A stretch of DNA of 64,000 nucleotides from Symbiodinium natans (GCA_905221605.1 CAJNDS010002558.1:77001-141000), one strand, 5' to 3'; positions 32,991 to 45,939 are shown, counted from the first letter of the stretch. Translations and numbers: made by a program. Notes: generated by a model from the letters alone, not told the origin.

Positions 32991-33420
32991 AGCCAGACCT
33001 AGGAAAAAAGGGGAGAGCCAGACCTAAGAAAAAAAAAACACCTCCGCCCTCCTCCTGCAGATGTGGACTTCCTTCCTTTTTTTGGGCAAGGAGGGGAGTG
33101 GGAGTGAGAGCAGATTGCTGCGGGACTGACACGCAGGTTAGGGCTATGTCGGGCTTCAGAGTTTAAGGAGACAGCCATCGTCATTGGGATTGGGGCCCGG
33201 GTGACGTGATTGATCCGTGCTTGGAGGCTAGCGGCTAGAGCTAACTCCTGTGTCGATCTGCTGCGCCTGATACATGATACGAATCTGCAATGTATACTGT
33301 GTGCAGAGAGAGAGATATATATATATATATATGCTAATTCTGCGAATGATGTACATTAAGCTAATGATGTTCTCTAGACTCATGTATGAGTGAGAGTTGT
33401 TGGTTTCTGGCAGTCTGCAG

Positions 33421-33506
33421 CTCAGAGGTCGGCTACGGAGATCTGTGGAAGAAGGTCCAGGACTGCGCGAGAGCAGGGTTTGAAAGCTTATACAGAACGA
33501 CTCTAG
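33421..33506 (+). CDS. candidate internal exon, unknown product
   Basis: Acceptor TCTGGCAGTCTGCAG, one base, 28 codons starting SEVGYGDLWKKVQDCARAGF, one base carried, donor GTTTAGGGTTTAGGG. Confidence 0.55.
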
Positions 33507-33569
33507 GTTTAGGGTTTAGGGTTTAGATGTTGCTCAAAAAGGGCTTCGGGTTTATAAGGTTAGAAGGCT

Positions 33570-33863
33570 GTGCCTTTGAGTCTGTGCCCCAACACAGCCG
33601 GGCTTGTAGTGGGAGAGGAGCCCCATACCTTTCGACTGGAAAGCCTCAGTCTAAGAATGCCAGAGGAGACCACCGTGAATGACGCGGGGGAGGAGGAAGC
33701 CAACGCCAACGAGCCACCAGGACGAGTTGGTGCCATTCAAGAAGCAGCTTATGCAGTCCAAGCAAACCCAGAGTGCCTTGCACACCAAAGATCTTCTTGG
33801 CAAACGTCTGCAGAAATAGGTCCTCCATATGCTACATGCTGCAAACCCGCAGGACAGATGTGA
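33570..33863 (+). CDS. weak candidate coding region, acidic
   Basis: Frame includes PEETTVNDAGEEEANANEPP, then a mixed tail to TGA. It could be an exon of a low-complexity protein; nothing confirms the strand. Confidence 0.2.
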   Translation: MPLSLCPNTAGLVVGEEPHTFRLESLSLRMPEETTVNDAGEEEANANEPPGRVGAIQEAAYAVQANPECLAHQRSSWQTSAEIGPPYATCCKPAGQM

Positions 33864-35205
33864 CAGTTATTACAAGTGCAGCATAGGACCACGCAGAGAA
33901 GCTTCTTTTTCTCCCTTGTATAGCAGCAGGATCGTGTTTCGGGTGGAAGGCTTGTGGAACATGCCCGCGGTAGAAGCACCCACGCTGACATCTACAGAAG
34001 GACTGTTTTAGCACAGGCCACACTCATGCGATGGTAAGCAGAGGTCCCAAGGTTTTGGGACATGTTTGGGGTATTCTCGCCTGCTCAGAACAACTGTGCT
34101 GCAACGCACCGCATCTGCCGAGGCTGGAAACCGAAGAGGAGTCGGCGTCGGGATACAAGGTAGGGGCCTTGTTGTATGTTCGGTCTGCATCTGGGAGTTT
34201 TGGGCTCCCATCGTCGCGCCCTGAACGCGAAGAACGCCTGTCCTTATAGAACCCCGAGTGGACACAAACATGTCCCTTCGTCCTGAGAGCTGAGCTCCAT
34301 TGGGAGGATTCAGGGCCTGGCAGCTCCACCGTCGAGTATTCAGACTCGATGTTTTTGGTTGGATGGCTTTGCTTTCTTCCTGGTGCTTGCTTGCGATTTC
34401 GTGGGGCGCGCTCTGGGATGGTGACGGCAATCTGCGCCGCATTGCGCCGCTATCTTCTCTACAGTCCTGTTCACAGTGTCTGCACCGCAAACACGCAGCT
34501 TTTGAGAGTGAGGATCGCATGTTTCGACGAACATGCCAGAAGATTGCTTCAGGTTCCCGCAGGCGTGTCGCACATTAGCATCATCTTCTTCCGGCGGTTC
34601 GAGCAGCCACCAGCAAGAACATGTGCCGCATGAGCCGTTTCAGCCACCCGAAGAAGCAAAGGGTGCAACTGAGACAAGGAGACCCAGAGCTGGCAGAGCA
34701 ACTCACCATCGTTGACTGCCACATGAGATGTGGAAGACCGGCACACCCAGTGTCCCCCCCCCCCCCCCCAAAGGCCCCCCCAAAACCTGCATTGCGTTGG
34801 CGCGCTGACTCGAAGTGTGCCAGACTCCTGGAGTTGTCTGAGAGTTGTGAGAGGCTTTAAGTCCGAAGCCGGATAGTAGAGCTTCAATGGCTTCCCAGAG
34901 CTGCCTCGAAAATCCTGTCAAGCTCGTCGGCGTAGTCGAGACCGAATGAGGCTACCCTTTTTTTCAAGCCCCTGAGTTTCAGAGCCCTAGGCTCGGACCC
35001 TAGAGTTCACGGAGCCTGCGGGTCTCGGATACTTGTTTTGGGAGGTTCTCGAAATTATGCCTCCTTTTTTTTTGGGGGGGGGGGGGGGGGGGGATCCCCT
35101 TTTGTATGGGGGCACCCGAAAAAAGGGCCCATAAAATCTTCGAGCATCCCCTCCCCTTCTCTCCCCTTCTCTCCAGACTCTTTACTTTAGGATTTAGGGT
35201 TGGGG

Positions 35206-35300
35206 TTGGGATGTTCCCCCATTATACTAAAAGTCCTCAATCGGGACTAAAATAGAGAAGCCCTGTTCAGCACTGTTGGTAGAAGGGGGCAACATCCCAA
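35206..35300. repeat. TIR element family 1, copy e
   Basis: 95 bp with clear inverted ends: TTGGGATGTTCCCCCATTAT against GTAGAAGGGGGCAACATCCC followed by AA. Confidence 0.8.
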
Positions 35301-35783
35301 ATTAAGGCTTCTCATCCCCTCCCCTCCTCCCCCCCCCCCTCCCCCCCCTTGCAGGCCATGCATCCCTGCGACCTCGCGGGCCAGTATGGTGGCATCCGGA
35401 GCGCCTTTCCTCTGAGCTCTGAAGCGTGTTTCTCACAGGGGGCTTCGGTTGTGTCTGTGGCGAATGGCTGCGATGAGCGCAAGACTCGTGCAGTGCATGG
35501 GCACCTTCATTCATTGAGGGAGAAAAAGCCGGGAATTTCTTTTTGCGAGGTTGGAGTTCTTAATCGGGCGCGCGTATGACTTTCCTTTTTTGGGGGGAGG
35601 GAGGCGGGGGGGGGTTTGGAGGAAGACAAATCAAGGCATCAAGCAGGGTTTCGGGGTTAGGAAGGCCCCACCCCCCCCCCCCTCCCCCAGGTGCCGGTTT
35701 TTACCGAAAGCACGCAATCCAGTACCCGAAACCCTAAACCCTGCACCCTAAGCACACACACACACAGAGTAAGTCTACCCAAG

Positions 35784-35896
35784 GCAAGTGGGCGGGCGGC
35801 GATGGAAAGACCATCCAGCGACCGATGCCTTACGACCCTCGGCGCACCCCCGAAGAGCTGACGCCCCTTCAAGGACATCCGCAAAGCGCGGCTTTT
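35784..35896 (+). CDS. candidate internal exon, unknown product
   Basis: CCCTAAACCC lies upstream, then acceptor TCTACCCAAG, two bases, and 37 codons starting KWAGGDGKTIQRPMPYDPRR with RTPEELTPLQG following; donor GTATGA, phase 0. Confidence 0.45.
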
Positions 35897-36181
35897 GTAT
35901 GATCTGGGGTTTGTCTTTTTTCAAAGGGTGGGGATTTTTCTTGGAGGTTGTGGCTTGCTGGCCCGGTAGCCCCTTCCCCCTCAAAGCCGGGGGCAGTGAC
36001 CTCTTGCAAGTGAAGACGCAAGCCCTTTCCAGTGGTGAGGGCTGCTGCAGTGTCAGCACATGGTTTTGGAGCTGAATCCAGTAGATTGGCACAGAAAAGA
36101 AGCAAAAGCAACAGCTGTGCCCAGAACGAGCTGATGGGTGCCGCCCTCAGCTGAGCCTTTGCAGACTGGGAGCCGCCTGGA

Positions 36182-36228
36182 GTTTAGGGTTTAGGGGTTT
36201 AGGGGTTTAGGGGTTTAGGGTTTAGGGT
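36182..36228 (+). repeat. telomere-like tract, TTTAGGG/TTTAGGGG
   Basis: Seven- and eight-base units mixed. Confidence 0.88.
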
Positions 36229-36372
36229 GTCTGACTTAATTCAGACGTCGACAATTCTTCAGTGGATCATTCTTTGGCCAAGTAATGCACCAGCACAGAG
36301 TTAAGTGAACACGAACGGCCGATGCTTGGAGTTGAATCTGGCTAATCCTCAAGCCCAGTTGCAAAAAACAGT

Positions 36373-36487
36373 GCCCTCACTAGCCCCCTAAACCCTAAAC
36401 CCTAAACCCTAAACCCTAAACCCTAAACCCTAAACCCTAAACCCTAAACCCTAAACCCTAAACCCTAAACCCCTCACTAGCCCCCTG
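36373..36487 (-). repeat. telomere-like tract bounded by a 16-bp direct repeat
   Basis: About 12 CCCTAAA units between two copies of CCCTCACTAGCCCCCT (36373-36388 and 36471-36486). Confidence 0.88.
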
Positions 36488-36524
36488 AACCGGCCCAGCT
36501 TCTCTATGCGCGAATCCGCAAGCC

Positions 36525-36580
36525 TCAGGCTGCTTCGACCGAGACGGCGTCACGAGCTTCAAGGGCCAGGAGGTGAAGGG
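36525..36580 (+). CDS. weak candidate exon, unknown product
   Basis: After AAGCCTCAG the frame reads CFDRDGVTSFKGQEVK, vaguely like the second half of an EF-hand loop. The donor is unclear. Confidence 0.25.
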
Positions 36581-37316
36581 AGCAGCGGGTCCTTTTTTGA
36601 GAAAAACGGGGGGGGGGGGAAGGGGGGGAAACCGGGGGGGGGGGGTTTAGACGATCTCTTCAATATCGATGCAACGGTTCTTGTTCTCACGACTCCCCGA
36701 GTAGAGTCGCGCCTGGCCCTCCTCGCCGGCGCGGCTGCGCTGGTATGTTACTTGTAGGAAAGACCCAGCGGAAGCTTATCATTTGCCATGCTTTCTTCCG
36801 ACCATGCAATATTCTACCAAACCCCCTTCTGCCAAGCATGTTCAGAGACGTTCCTTGGCAGGTCCTGCGGCATTTGGACACGTTCATCAATGGTCTCAGC
36901 CTCCCATTCACCATCCAAAGCACGCACTCCCGACTGCAAAGCATGATCATGCTCAGGTCGAGCCAGCCCGTAGAAGCCACACTTGAGATTCAGAGGCTAG
37001 AAAGGCAACAGTGCTCGGGACTCGTGATGGGCCCCAACGAAGGGAGAGGGTGATATAAACACCGCCGTGAAGACTCCTATTTGAGGGTAGTTTCACGGGC
37101 CCGTAATGCAGTCCCTAACCTCCTTTCAAGGGTTCTGAGATGACTATGGGCCCTTAATCCGTGCAGGGTATATAAAGGGTACATAAGTTACCCAAGTGCC
37201 CATACTTAAGGGACCATGTAACGACCCTTCGATCCTAAGCCCCAAGAGCCCAACAAAAACACCCGCCACGGATGTTCATCCCACAGTGGGGACCCGGACA
37301 CTCGGGGTGTACACTG

Positions 37317-37372
37317 AAACCCTAAACCCTAAACCCTAAACCCTAAACCCTAAACCCTAAACCCTAAACCCT
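37317..37372 (-). repeat. telomere-like tract, CCCTAAA strand
   Basis: Eight units; converges on the TTTAGGG tract at 37457-37512 with an exon candidate between. Confidence 0.9.
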
Positions 37373-37375
37373 GAG

Positions 37376-37448
37376 GTTGTGCAACTTTGCACCGGAGATC
37401 ATGACAGGGGGCCAGCCGGGCTCTTAGATGCCCCCGAATTCAGCCGGG
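37376..37448 (+). CDS. candidate exon between convergent telomere-like tracts
   Basis: Acceptor CCCTGAG, 24 codons starting VVQLCTGDHDRGPAGLLDAP, donor GTGGGG. The acceptor is weak. Confidence 0.35.
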
Positions 37449-37456
37449 GTGGGGGA

Positions 37457-37512
37457 GGGTCTAGGGTTTAGGGTTTAGGGTTTAGGGTTTAGGGTTTAGG
37501 GTTTAGGGTTGG
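37457..37512 (+). repeat. telomere-like tract, TTTAGGG strand
   Basis: Eight units. Confidence 0.9.
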
Positions 37513-37799
37513 AGGGGTTCCCTAAACTTCCACGCATTGCATAGGAGCCCCTCAACCTCTCCAAGGCCCAGGTATATAGACAGGCCCTCGGCACATACCA
37601 GTCCTAGCGGTCCTATCTTCCGGATGATGCCAAGTCTGTTCAGGTACACAGTTGCCCGACATCTGCAAGGGCATCGTCCAAGTCACGCACACGGCCATCC
37701 AGTTCGTGCATGACAGCCTGGCTGCCTTTGGCTTGTCTTGGTCTAGGCTCATCTGCACACTTGAGCCCTCAGCACTCCGTTATCGCTGCATCGCGAGAG

Positions 37800-39690
37800 T
37801 GTAGGGCAGCGTAGGGTTTAGGGCGAGAACCTCTTAGGAGGCAAACCTGAAGTCGGAATTTCAAAGATGTGGTGGGGCTGTTACAGGCAATGGCATGGTC
37901 CGTAACATCAGTGCAGAAAGGGTCCGGCATTCATGTTGTTCTCCCAAAAGTAGTTCATGGAATTCTAAGTGTTGGGAAACTGAGACATGGCATTCTACAG
38001 ACTCAGATGTTTTGCATCACCTGGTGTTGGCTAGAGCACTCAAGGAACTTGTACTGCCGTCGGCTAGAAAATGTAAAGCTGGAGTTCGGTCAAGAGCTCT
38101 GGGCAAAAGAACATGAGTGTCGTGAATCCTGAAAAAGGCCGACTTGCCGTCGGGGCCACAGCACCGTAAATTGCCCATGAATGCAGAGAAAGCAGAAGAG
38201 AACGCGTTCAAACGTCGAAAGTCGGAAGGAGAGTTCTAGCATTGGTAGCTGGACATTCTATTCTGCAACAGACGTCGACTCAGGCTTCACATAGATCGGG
38301 CTGCAAACATAACCCTGGTGCACTTGAAAGGAATTTATTTGGAATCAGCTCAGTAATGATAGTGCTCGCTGCAACCCACTCTACCGGAAGAGGTTGCCTC
38401 TGCAAAAATTCCAGGGGCTAAAACACAAAGCGCCGTCAATTCTGTTCGTCGTATCTCCTTCTACAGCACTCACGGTTGCATATGGCAGAAGGTGCAGGGA
38501 CAAACTGCGTCTGGGCAAAAACCCGGCGCCCAAAGGATGTACGCAAGCGCATGCCCAGAAGTCAAATGTGTTGTTTGTTTGTGTGTGTGTGTGTGTTGGG
38601 CTGGGCTGGGCTGTGCTGTGCTGTGTTGTGCTGTGTTGTGGTTTTAGTTTTTGGTTTTAGGCTTTATGTTTTGGTCTTAGTTTTAGTTTTAGTCTGTTTT
38701 GTGTGTGTGCGTGTGTGCGCTTCTGATGTCCATCTCAAGTCTTCGCAGGAAGTGTCAACCTACGCCCTGGAGAGGACCATCAGCAATGCTGCGGTGGCCA
38801 AATCTAGGGCTCTTCAGGGGGATGTGTGGCCCAGCAACTCAGTATCCCTCTGCCAGCTTAAGCAAGAAGGAGGCGTTGACTTCTTTGGGTTCGAGTAGAA
38901 GGGGTGTAAAGACTGCAGGATGCGAACGCTTAAGCTTGCACCGGACCGTAGGAGGCGGGATATCAGATGTACTTGTCTGCCAATCTTGCCTGATTCTTGA
39001 TGCTCTATTTAGTGACTTTAGTGCTCTTTTTATGAGACGTGCACATTGGCGCCCAGGCTGCAGCACAGGACTGCTCAGCGACCCAAGCCAACTTCGCACG
39101 CCTCTTCTGCCGCTTGGGGGGCCTCTTTAGCCTTACAGTGTGGGGTTTGTGAAGCTTAATAATCTTAATAAACAGACTCGCCATGGAGAATGCCAACCAA
39201 AGGGCAGAATGGCTAAGTTCGCCCACCCAGGGCTTGGAGAATCGGAGCTTAGAATCAAGTTGAATGGGGACGCTCCTGGTAGCAGAGGGCAGAAGGGTGT
39301 CGATCAGCACCGGTTCTACAAGCACGCCCAAATTTTGTAAAGCCGTAAGACTTGCGAAGGCGACTTGCACTGCGTCCGTGATGCAGTGGTCCGAGGCAGC
39401 AACATCGCTTCTTGCGGGATGTTTCGCCTTTGTCTTTTGGGATCAAGATGTAATTCACATTGGAACTCTCTGAACTCTATATGTAGGCCCAGCAATGCTT
39501 GGAGTCCAGGTACAACGTGGTCCGGCCCAAATGAAAGTCTTACTTTCGCCCGCAGGGTCGCCATCGCAGCACCTGAGTTTGTGTTCTGTGTAAGACACAT
39601 GAAAACCACAACATTGGAAGTTTGGAAGGGTCGATCGTTTTGCGCACTTACTCGGCCTGCGTGTTTGCTCTGGTGATCTTGTGCCTGGGG
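37800..39690. other. no gene recognised
   Basis: Contains a GT/GTTTT low-complexity run at 38577-38720 and scattered short frames only. Confidence 0.5.
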
Positions 39691-39699
39691 TGGTCCCGC

Positions 39700-40562
<863 letters not shown>

Positions 40563-41649
40563 CAAAGGCACGCGCGCGCGCGCGCGTGCCTTCCAGGAGA
40601 CCGCACGATCCTGCGCAACCTCAAGCGCGCAACAGCCTGAGCCCCAGCCTGCCACGGCTGTGTAGGTTGCGGGAGGGTTTGTAACATTTTGTAACATTCG
40701 TGAAGGCTTCGGAGACGATTTGATTCATGGGGATGCGCAGACAGGAGGGTCACGGAGAGGTTGACGAGTCCTGATGCAGGCGGCCTCAGTGAGAGGTCAG
40801 CATACTTTCATGCAGTAACTACAAACAGGCAATGGGGCACCGCTTGCTTGCGTGCCGATATTCTTGGGCTTGTTGGCTCAGATAGCTCAAGTCACTTGGG
40901 AGAAGCGCGTCCTGGACTCCTTGCCTCCCTAGACCTTGAATGCCCCACGATGCCTTCCAGGACATCACAAATGGCAACACGGCGAAGCTAGCTGCCTCTT
41001 GGCCAAACCGGATCAGGATTCTCTGCCATTGTTTTGCACTGCGCGGAGCGCGGTCCAATTTGGTTTTCGGGTTTCGGGCTCTTCAGACTCACCCCGGTCT
41101 ACCCCCAAACAGCATTCAAATACCATCCCAAGGACTGGATCGTCAAAACCCAGCAGCTTGATGTTTCGTGGTTGGCGGCGGCTCACCCCGACTTGGGATC
41201 AAGCTTTGCTTGGCTGCTTGAAAGGGCTGCTTGAGAAAGTTTCGCGCTGCTTTGAGCTTCAATGGGTGCCTCGAAGGGTGACGTAAGCTCTTAAGGGAAA
41301 AGTGTGAGAGTGTGAGACATGATGCGGTACTTTTGCAAAGCAGACGACAAGCCTTAAGCTCGGAAAGTTGGGGGACCACCCCCCCCCCCCCCCCTCTCTC
41401 ATTCTATGGCCCCCAAGTGCAATCTTTGAGGAGAAGATTGACCACCAAACCGTGGTGCAGAACATTGCGCCTGGACGTGCCATTGCCAGGGCTCACTAGG
41501 AGTGGGCTACCATGAGGAGCTTAGATGGTATTTCAATGTATTTCACAAAGTTCTTCTAGGAGTCTCCATAGTGGGGCTGTTGTTATAAACAAGGTTCAGA
41601 GTTCAGAGGCTTGGGGTTCAATCATTGAGAGGGTTCAAGTTGGGGACGT

Positions 41650-41815
41650 TTGGGCGCAGTTTCAGGAGTCAATTGGACTCCGGGGGGCTCTTTGCGCCAG
41701 TCGGTGTGCAAGCGCAGTACAACTGAGGAGAACAACAAACAGTTCACCAACATCAAAGAGCTCATGGCAGGCGGCGAAGAAACTGTGCCCCAACTGTATG
41801 TGTGTGTGTGTCTTA
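41650..41815 (+). CDS. weak candidate exon, unknown product
   Basis: Frame contains RSTTEENNKQFTNIKELMAG followed by GEETVPQL. The ends are not defined; a GT-repeat lies at the 3' side. Confidence 0.25.
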
Positions 41816-42723
41816 TGCGAAGCCTACTTTCCTTACCATATCTGCAGACACCGGGTGGACACGACTTGTAGCCTGCGCCAACGTGCAGATGACGAGCTCT
41901 TAATCTTGGAAAGGGCTTTGTCGATCAGCGTCTTGTGTCCAAAGCGGGTCGAGCTTGGTTCGATCTTTCGGGGGGGGCGATCGAGCAGGCTGCACAGAAA
42001 AGGAATGCGGGGCTGAAGCAAACAGTCTTGCCAACACCAAAGCATCGATGTCCGAGGGCAGGAGGACAGGATTTGGATTTCATCAGGGTGTTCTTTTCGC
42101 CCGAGACCGGGGCCTTGGGGGCTTGGGTGTGAGACTTGTGAACCTCCCAGCAGTTCAATTGAAGAGTTCACAACACATGGAAGGTGGAGACAAGAAGGAG
42201 CTTTTCTTGGCAATCAAGTGACTCGGTCACATCCGGGAACATGAAGCGTTTGCCACTGCACCCCACGCTTCCGAAACAAAGCCTTGCTAGGCCCTTAGGC
42301 GTCGAGGACATTGAGGCAGCTTCCTGTGTGGAATTGATCTGATTGCTTCAAACCGCTCAGTGACAAACTTGCCAAATTGGCACCTTTTCCTGTGGAGAGC
42401 CAAGGCAACAGACGCAAAAGATGCAGTCAGAGTCTCTTGGGGGCAGCCAAGGGACCGCCAAGGATATAGAATGTGTTCGGGGTGGCCTGAAGTTCTGCGC
42501 TGGCCTATTGCCTCTTCTTGCAAAGGGCCATGCTCTTATGTTGCGATCTTTGGTGTGCTGTACGTAGGAACCTCCATTGCGCCAACACAGGTGATACCTT
42601 CCACGCCAGCCACGCAAAAAGGCTAGGCAAAGGGAGGAACGGCTTCAAAAGGCTCCTTCCTCTCTTTCCCTGAACCGACCCAAACCTTCGAGACCCTCAA
42701 TCGTACACTCACAGCGAGCAAAC

Positions 42724-42849
42724 ATGTCCAGTCCCAGGCTCCGCGGCTACGTCGACGGCGCGTCCTTTGGCCGCGCCTCACTCTTGGCCGCCAGCGACGC
42801 TCTGGACAAGTTCAACAGTGACAGCAGGGACCTGAGACAGAGCTACTGA
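42724..42849 (+). CDS. candidate terminal exon, unknown product
   Basis: Frame from ATG 42724: MSSPRLRGYVDGASFGRASL, then LAASDALDKFNSDSRDLRQSY and TGA; third positions are GC-rich. It may be the last exon of an upstream gene, or a short protein. Confidence 0.35.
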   Translation: MSSPRLRGYVDGASFGRASLLAASDALDKFNSDSRDLRQSY

Positions 42850-42856
42850 CAAAAAC

Positions 42857-42945
42857 ACACACATAAATACATACATAAATAAATATATATGTATATATAT
42901 ATATATATGTGTATACACACACATATATATACATATATCTATCTG
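42857..42945. repeat. AT-rich microsatellite (ACAC/TATA/AAATA)
   Basis: ACACACATAAATACATACAT followed by TATATATATATATATATG. Confidence 0.85.
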
Positions 42946-43011
42946 TCTCCCACTGCGCTGGGGGTCAATACGTCACGCTTGTTTCCTTGAGGTAAGTCCA
43001 TCCTCCAGGAT

Positions 43012-43195
43012 GGCAACAGCACTGAGCAAGTCTTTGCAGCCTTCGACAGCCTGGTGTCTCTGAAATCCAAGCTTCGGCCCCTTTGTCCCAAGTTTATGGA
43101 GTTTATGCGATCCGTATTGTTCAAGTTCCTGTTCCGAGGAAGCCGCTCAGTTCCAAGCGGTTTGCTGTGCTCAGCATCCACAGCTTCTACCAGCG
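43012..43195 (+). CDS. weak candidate exon, unknown product
   Basis: After CCATCCTCCAG the frame reads DGNSTEQVFAAFDSLVSLKS. A second frame over the 3' half (RKPLSSKRFAVLSIHSFYQR) is equally protein-like, so a splice or frameshift lies between. Confidence 0.3.
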
Positions 43196-44147
43196 TACGG
43201 ATTTTTTTAGGGTTCTCGCCTGTCCTTGGGCCGCTCTCGTCACCGGGGAAGCAGGGGAAATGGGAGGGCAGATGTGCCGAAGTGCGATATGGACACCTCG
43301 CTGACTCCCGTTAAGAATCTCCAGAGCTCCCAAATGGACGGTAAGTGCAGGTGCCCAACTTGTAGTCAAACTGAATCAGCCGGACGGTCGCGCAAAATTC
43401 TAGACCATGTCGTGCCCTTGCGTAGCAAGACCCTAGAGGATGGCACGGCAGAGAGAGAGAGAGAGAGAGAAAGACCCAGAAGACCCAGTTGGAATGAAAG
43501 AGGCGTGGAAAAGCCGTGGAAGCAAAGCTGCTGAGTGAAAGCTGGACGCCTATAAGCTCCACAGACTTATCCCTTCTTCACCCAGGAGTGCCTCGGATCA
43601 CCGCAGCAAGGTGGATCACATTGCAATGCGGCTTGGTTGAGTGGAGGGGCAGGAACCTATCAGCTGTGGCATGCCAGCCTTTGCTTAGTCGACCACTTGC
43701 AGATGCTTTCGATGGTTTGCTGTCATCCTCCTTTTCGTCTTCTACATGCTGCATGAAAGCCCTTAAAATCCCAGAAAGTCGACATCAGGCCCGAATGTTG
43801 CACATGCAGAGAACACGAGCATCTGCGTCTCGTGCAAGGTCTGTCGCGCAGGGCGCTCGTCAGATGCAACGCGGCAGATGTTTATCATAAGAAGTTTTTG
43901 TTATCCCTATAGCTAGGTGTGGCGTGTCTTTATCAGGAGGGAGAGAGAAGGGGGAGAAGGATCATGTATCCCTTATAAGCACCTTCCAAGTTCCTTCAGA
44001 GAGTCTGTGCCCGGCGGCAAAGAGCGACACAGTCCGAGCCCGCCCCCACTATTAAATCCAGGCGGGGGTCTCAGGAGGCATATGACCACTGAACTAGGGC
44101 ACTTGTTCATCAACATTACCAGGCTCTCGATTGAAGTTTGAAGGGAG

Positions 44148-44255
44148 TCTTTGCGGGAAATTGAAGGAAATCCTGATGCCAGGCAGCAACAGCTCAAGCT
44201 GCAACGCGCTACCTTGGGAATCTACCGCGAGCAGCTTGGACGGAATAGGCCTTGG
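44148..44255 (+). CDS. candidate exon, unknown product
   Basis: Frame SLREIEGNPDARQQQLKLQR, then ATLGIYREQLGRNRPW, helical. Donor GTTGGA at 44256, or GA 20 bases later beside a TTTAGGG tract (44278-44299). Confidence 0.4.
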
Positions 44256-44364
44256 GTTGGAGCACATGGGGATAGGGTTTGGGGTTTAGGGTTTAGGGGA
44301 TATGGAGGTTCCGGAGTCTACACGGATGTTGGGCTGCATCAGTGTTTTGCACGCACACAAAAAT

Positions 44365-44440
44365 GAGGTTTCCAAGACTAAGGGTCCTTCTTCTAAGAGA
44401 ATCTTACTATGTGGGGTCTCTATTTGGGGTTCTTAAATCG
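44365..44440 (+). repeat. dispersed repeat family 2, copy 1
   Basis: GAGGTTTCCAAGACTAAGGG, then CCTTCTTCTAAGAGAATCTT and ACTATG; shares this layout with 54124-54200. Confidence 0.5.
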
Positions 44441-44844
44441 TAAACACCCATATATCTACACATATACACTTGGGTTGGTTGAATCAAAGCTTCAGCTACA
44501 GTAGTACGAAAAGCATGTTAAGAAGTTCACGCTTATATTGTGGTGTCTATACAAATATGCTTGTCGCCGATCCCCTAATGTGCAAGTGCAAGCCCCCCCC
44601 CTCCCCGCCCCGTGTCCCCCCCCCCCCAAACATCTGACACCTTCTGACACCCCCATCGCTGAACCAACCTCTAAAACCTCCCCAAAGTGGTCAGCTAGGC
44701 GGGCGGCAAGCGAACGCAGACCCCCCTAAACCCGAAGCCCGAAACATCCTTTGAGCCCCGAAGTCTCCTAACCCCAACACCCCAAAGAAACCCTCTGCAT
44801 GGACAGGCCGCAGCCTTTCGGTGTGTGCGTTGTCTTTCCCTTAA

Positions 44845-45045
44845 ATGACACAGATGCCACACCCCCAGCCTCTGTTCCCCAGAACTCGGCACAAGTCGAG
44901 AAGTGTACCAAGGGAACAAAGTGCTGTCTAAACCCTACGGAAGTCCGGAAGCATCCGATGGCCACCAGCGATGGCGTCGCCGCAGCCTTGGCAGCGCCGA
45001 TCTTCATGGTGGTGGGCTTCATCTTTTGGGAGCAGCATTGGAAAG
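44845..45045 (+). CDS. candidate exon with one membrane segment
   Basis: Frame from DATPPASVPQNSAQVEKCTK through HPMATSDGVAAALAAPIFMV to WEQHWK, with a single hydrophobic helix (AALAAPIFMVVGFIFW). A GC donor (AAAG|GCAGG) follows. No family recognised. Confidence 0.4.
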
Positions 45046-45939
45046 GCAGGAGTTCGTTTAGGGTCTTTCTGGGGTCTTGGGCTTGGGTTCAGTATAGGGG
45101 CCTCCTCCTTAACTGCAAAAAGTAGATCCAGGCATTCTCGGTTGAGATTACGCAAGAGGTTGTGCAAGGCTTGCGGGGACGCGATAGGATGTGCGGGAAG
45201 TTCTGGCAATCAGAGCAGAGTAGCACTCGAACCTAGACTCTAAGTCGAAACCCAAAAAATCTTAAATCCCTAAACCCTAAACCCTCATCCCTCTTGGCAG
45301 GCAGCGCCCTCGAGCTCAACATCTTCAAATGTTCTTTGTCGCGAAGAGTTGTTTTCTGTTGGCGTGTGATGGACGCTGCCGTGGTTCTTCATTCAACCCT
45401 CGCAACCGAGGGCTTTGGGAGGGAGTGCAATTGGGGCGTTGGAGACTTGGGGTGTAGAGTTTAGCAGCATATGGGGGGGGGGGGGTGTTCTTCTGCCAGG
45501 TTTTCCTTATTGGGGGGGTTTGGTGTCAGGTTTCAAGTTTCGGGGCTTTGGCTTCCTTTTGGATCCATTTAGCGCTCCATTGATTCCGTGTTGCGGATGT
45601 TTCTACCGATGTTCTTGTGTATATCTTCTTTGCGCATACGCAGCAAGTAAATATACTTGTGCTCCGCATCATAGCTCTAACATGAAAGGGCGGAGTCTGC
45701 TTGAGGTAGCCTTGCTTCTCTTCTTTGTGCCGGGACCATCGCCGTCAGCACCGGCCTGGCGCATCTGGCAGAGGCGAGATTTGCACGAAGTGCTATAGTA
45801 TAACTGGCAGTCCTAGCACTAGCAGTTGTAGGAATCGTAGAGGAGCATTTGTCGTCGTCGTCGTCTGTCGTAGGAGTACCAACGGTACTAGCAGAAAACT
45901 ATCGCAGTAGTGGTCGCACTGCTGCTGCTTCTCGCCCTG

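Larger units (their letters stand above)
30247..33042. mobile_element. TIR-bracketed composite tandem-repeat element
   Basis: The left end (30247-30303: GGTG, T11, CTTAGGTCTGGCTCTCC, then a second CTTAGGTCTGGCT) recurs in inverse orientation at the right end (32991-33042). Between these ends lie only three tandem arrays: an octamer, a monomer of about 115 bp in higher-order form, and a monomer of about 105 bp. Both ends carry the internal motif CTTAGGTCTGGCT twice. TCC next to each outer end could be a 3-bp target duplication. There is no transposase. Tandem arrays inside inverted ends are known from foldback and some MITE-type elements; membership in a particular superfamily is not supported. 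Confidence 0.6.

Noticed and set aside
40960-41030. DITNGNT peptide resembling a sedolisin (S53) protease motif
   Set aside because: Too short, with no catalytic residues or neighbouring exons.
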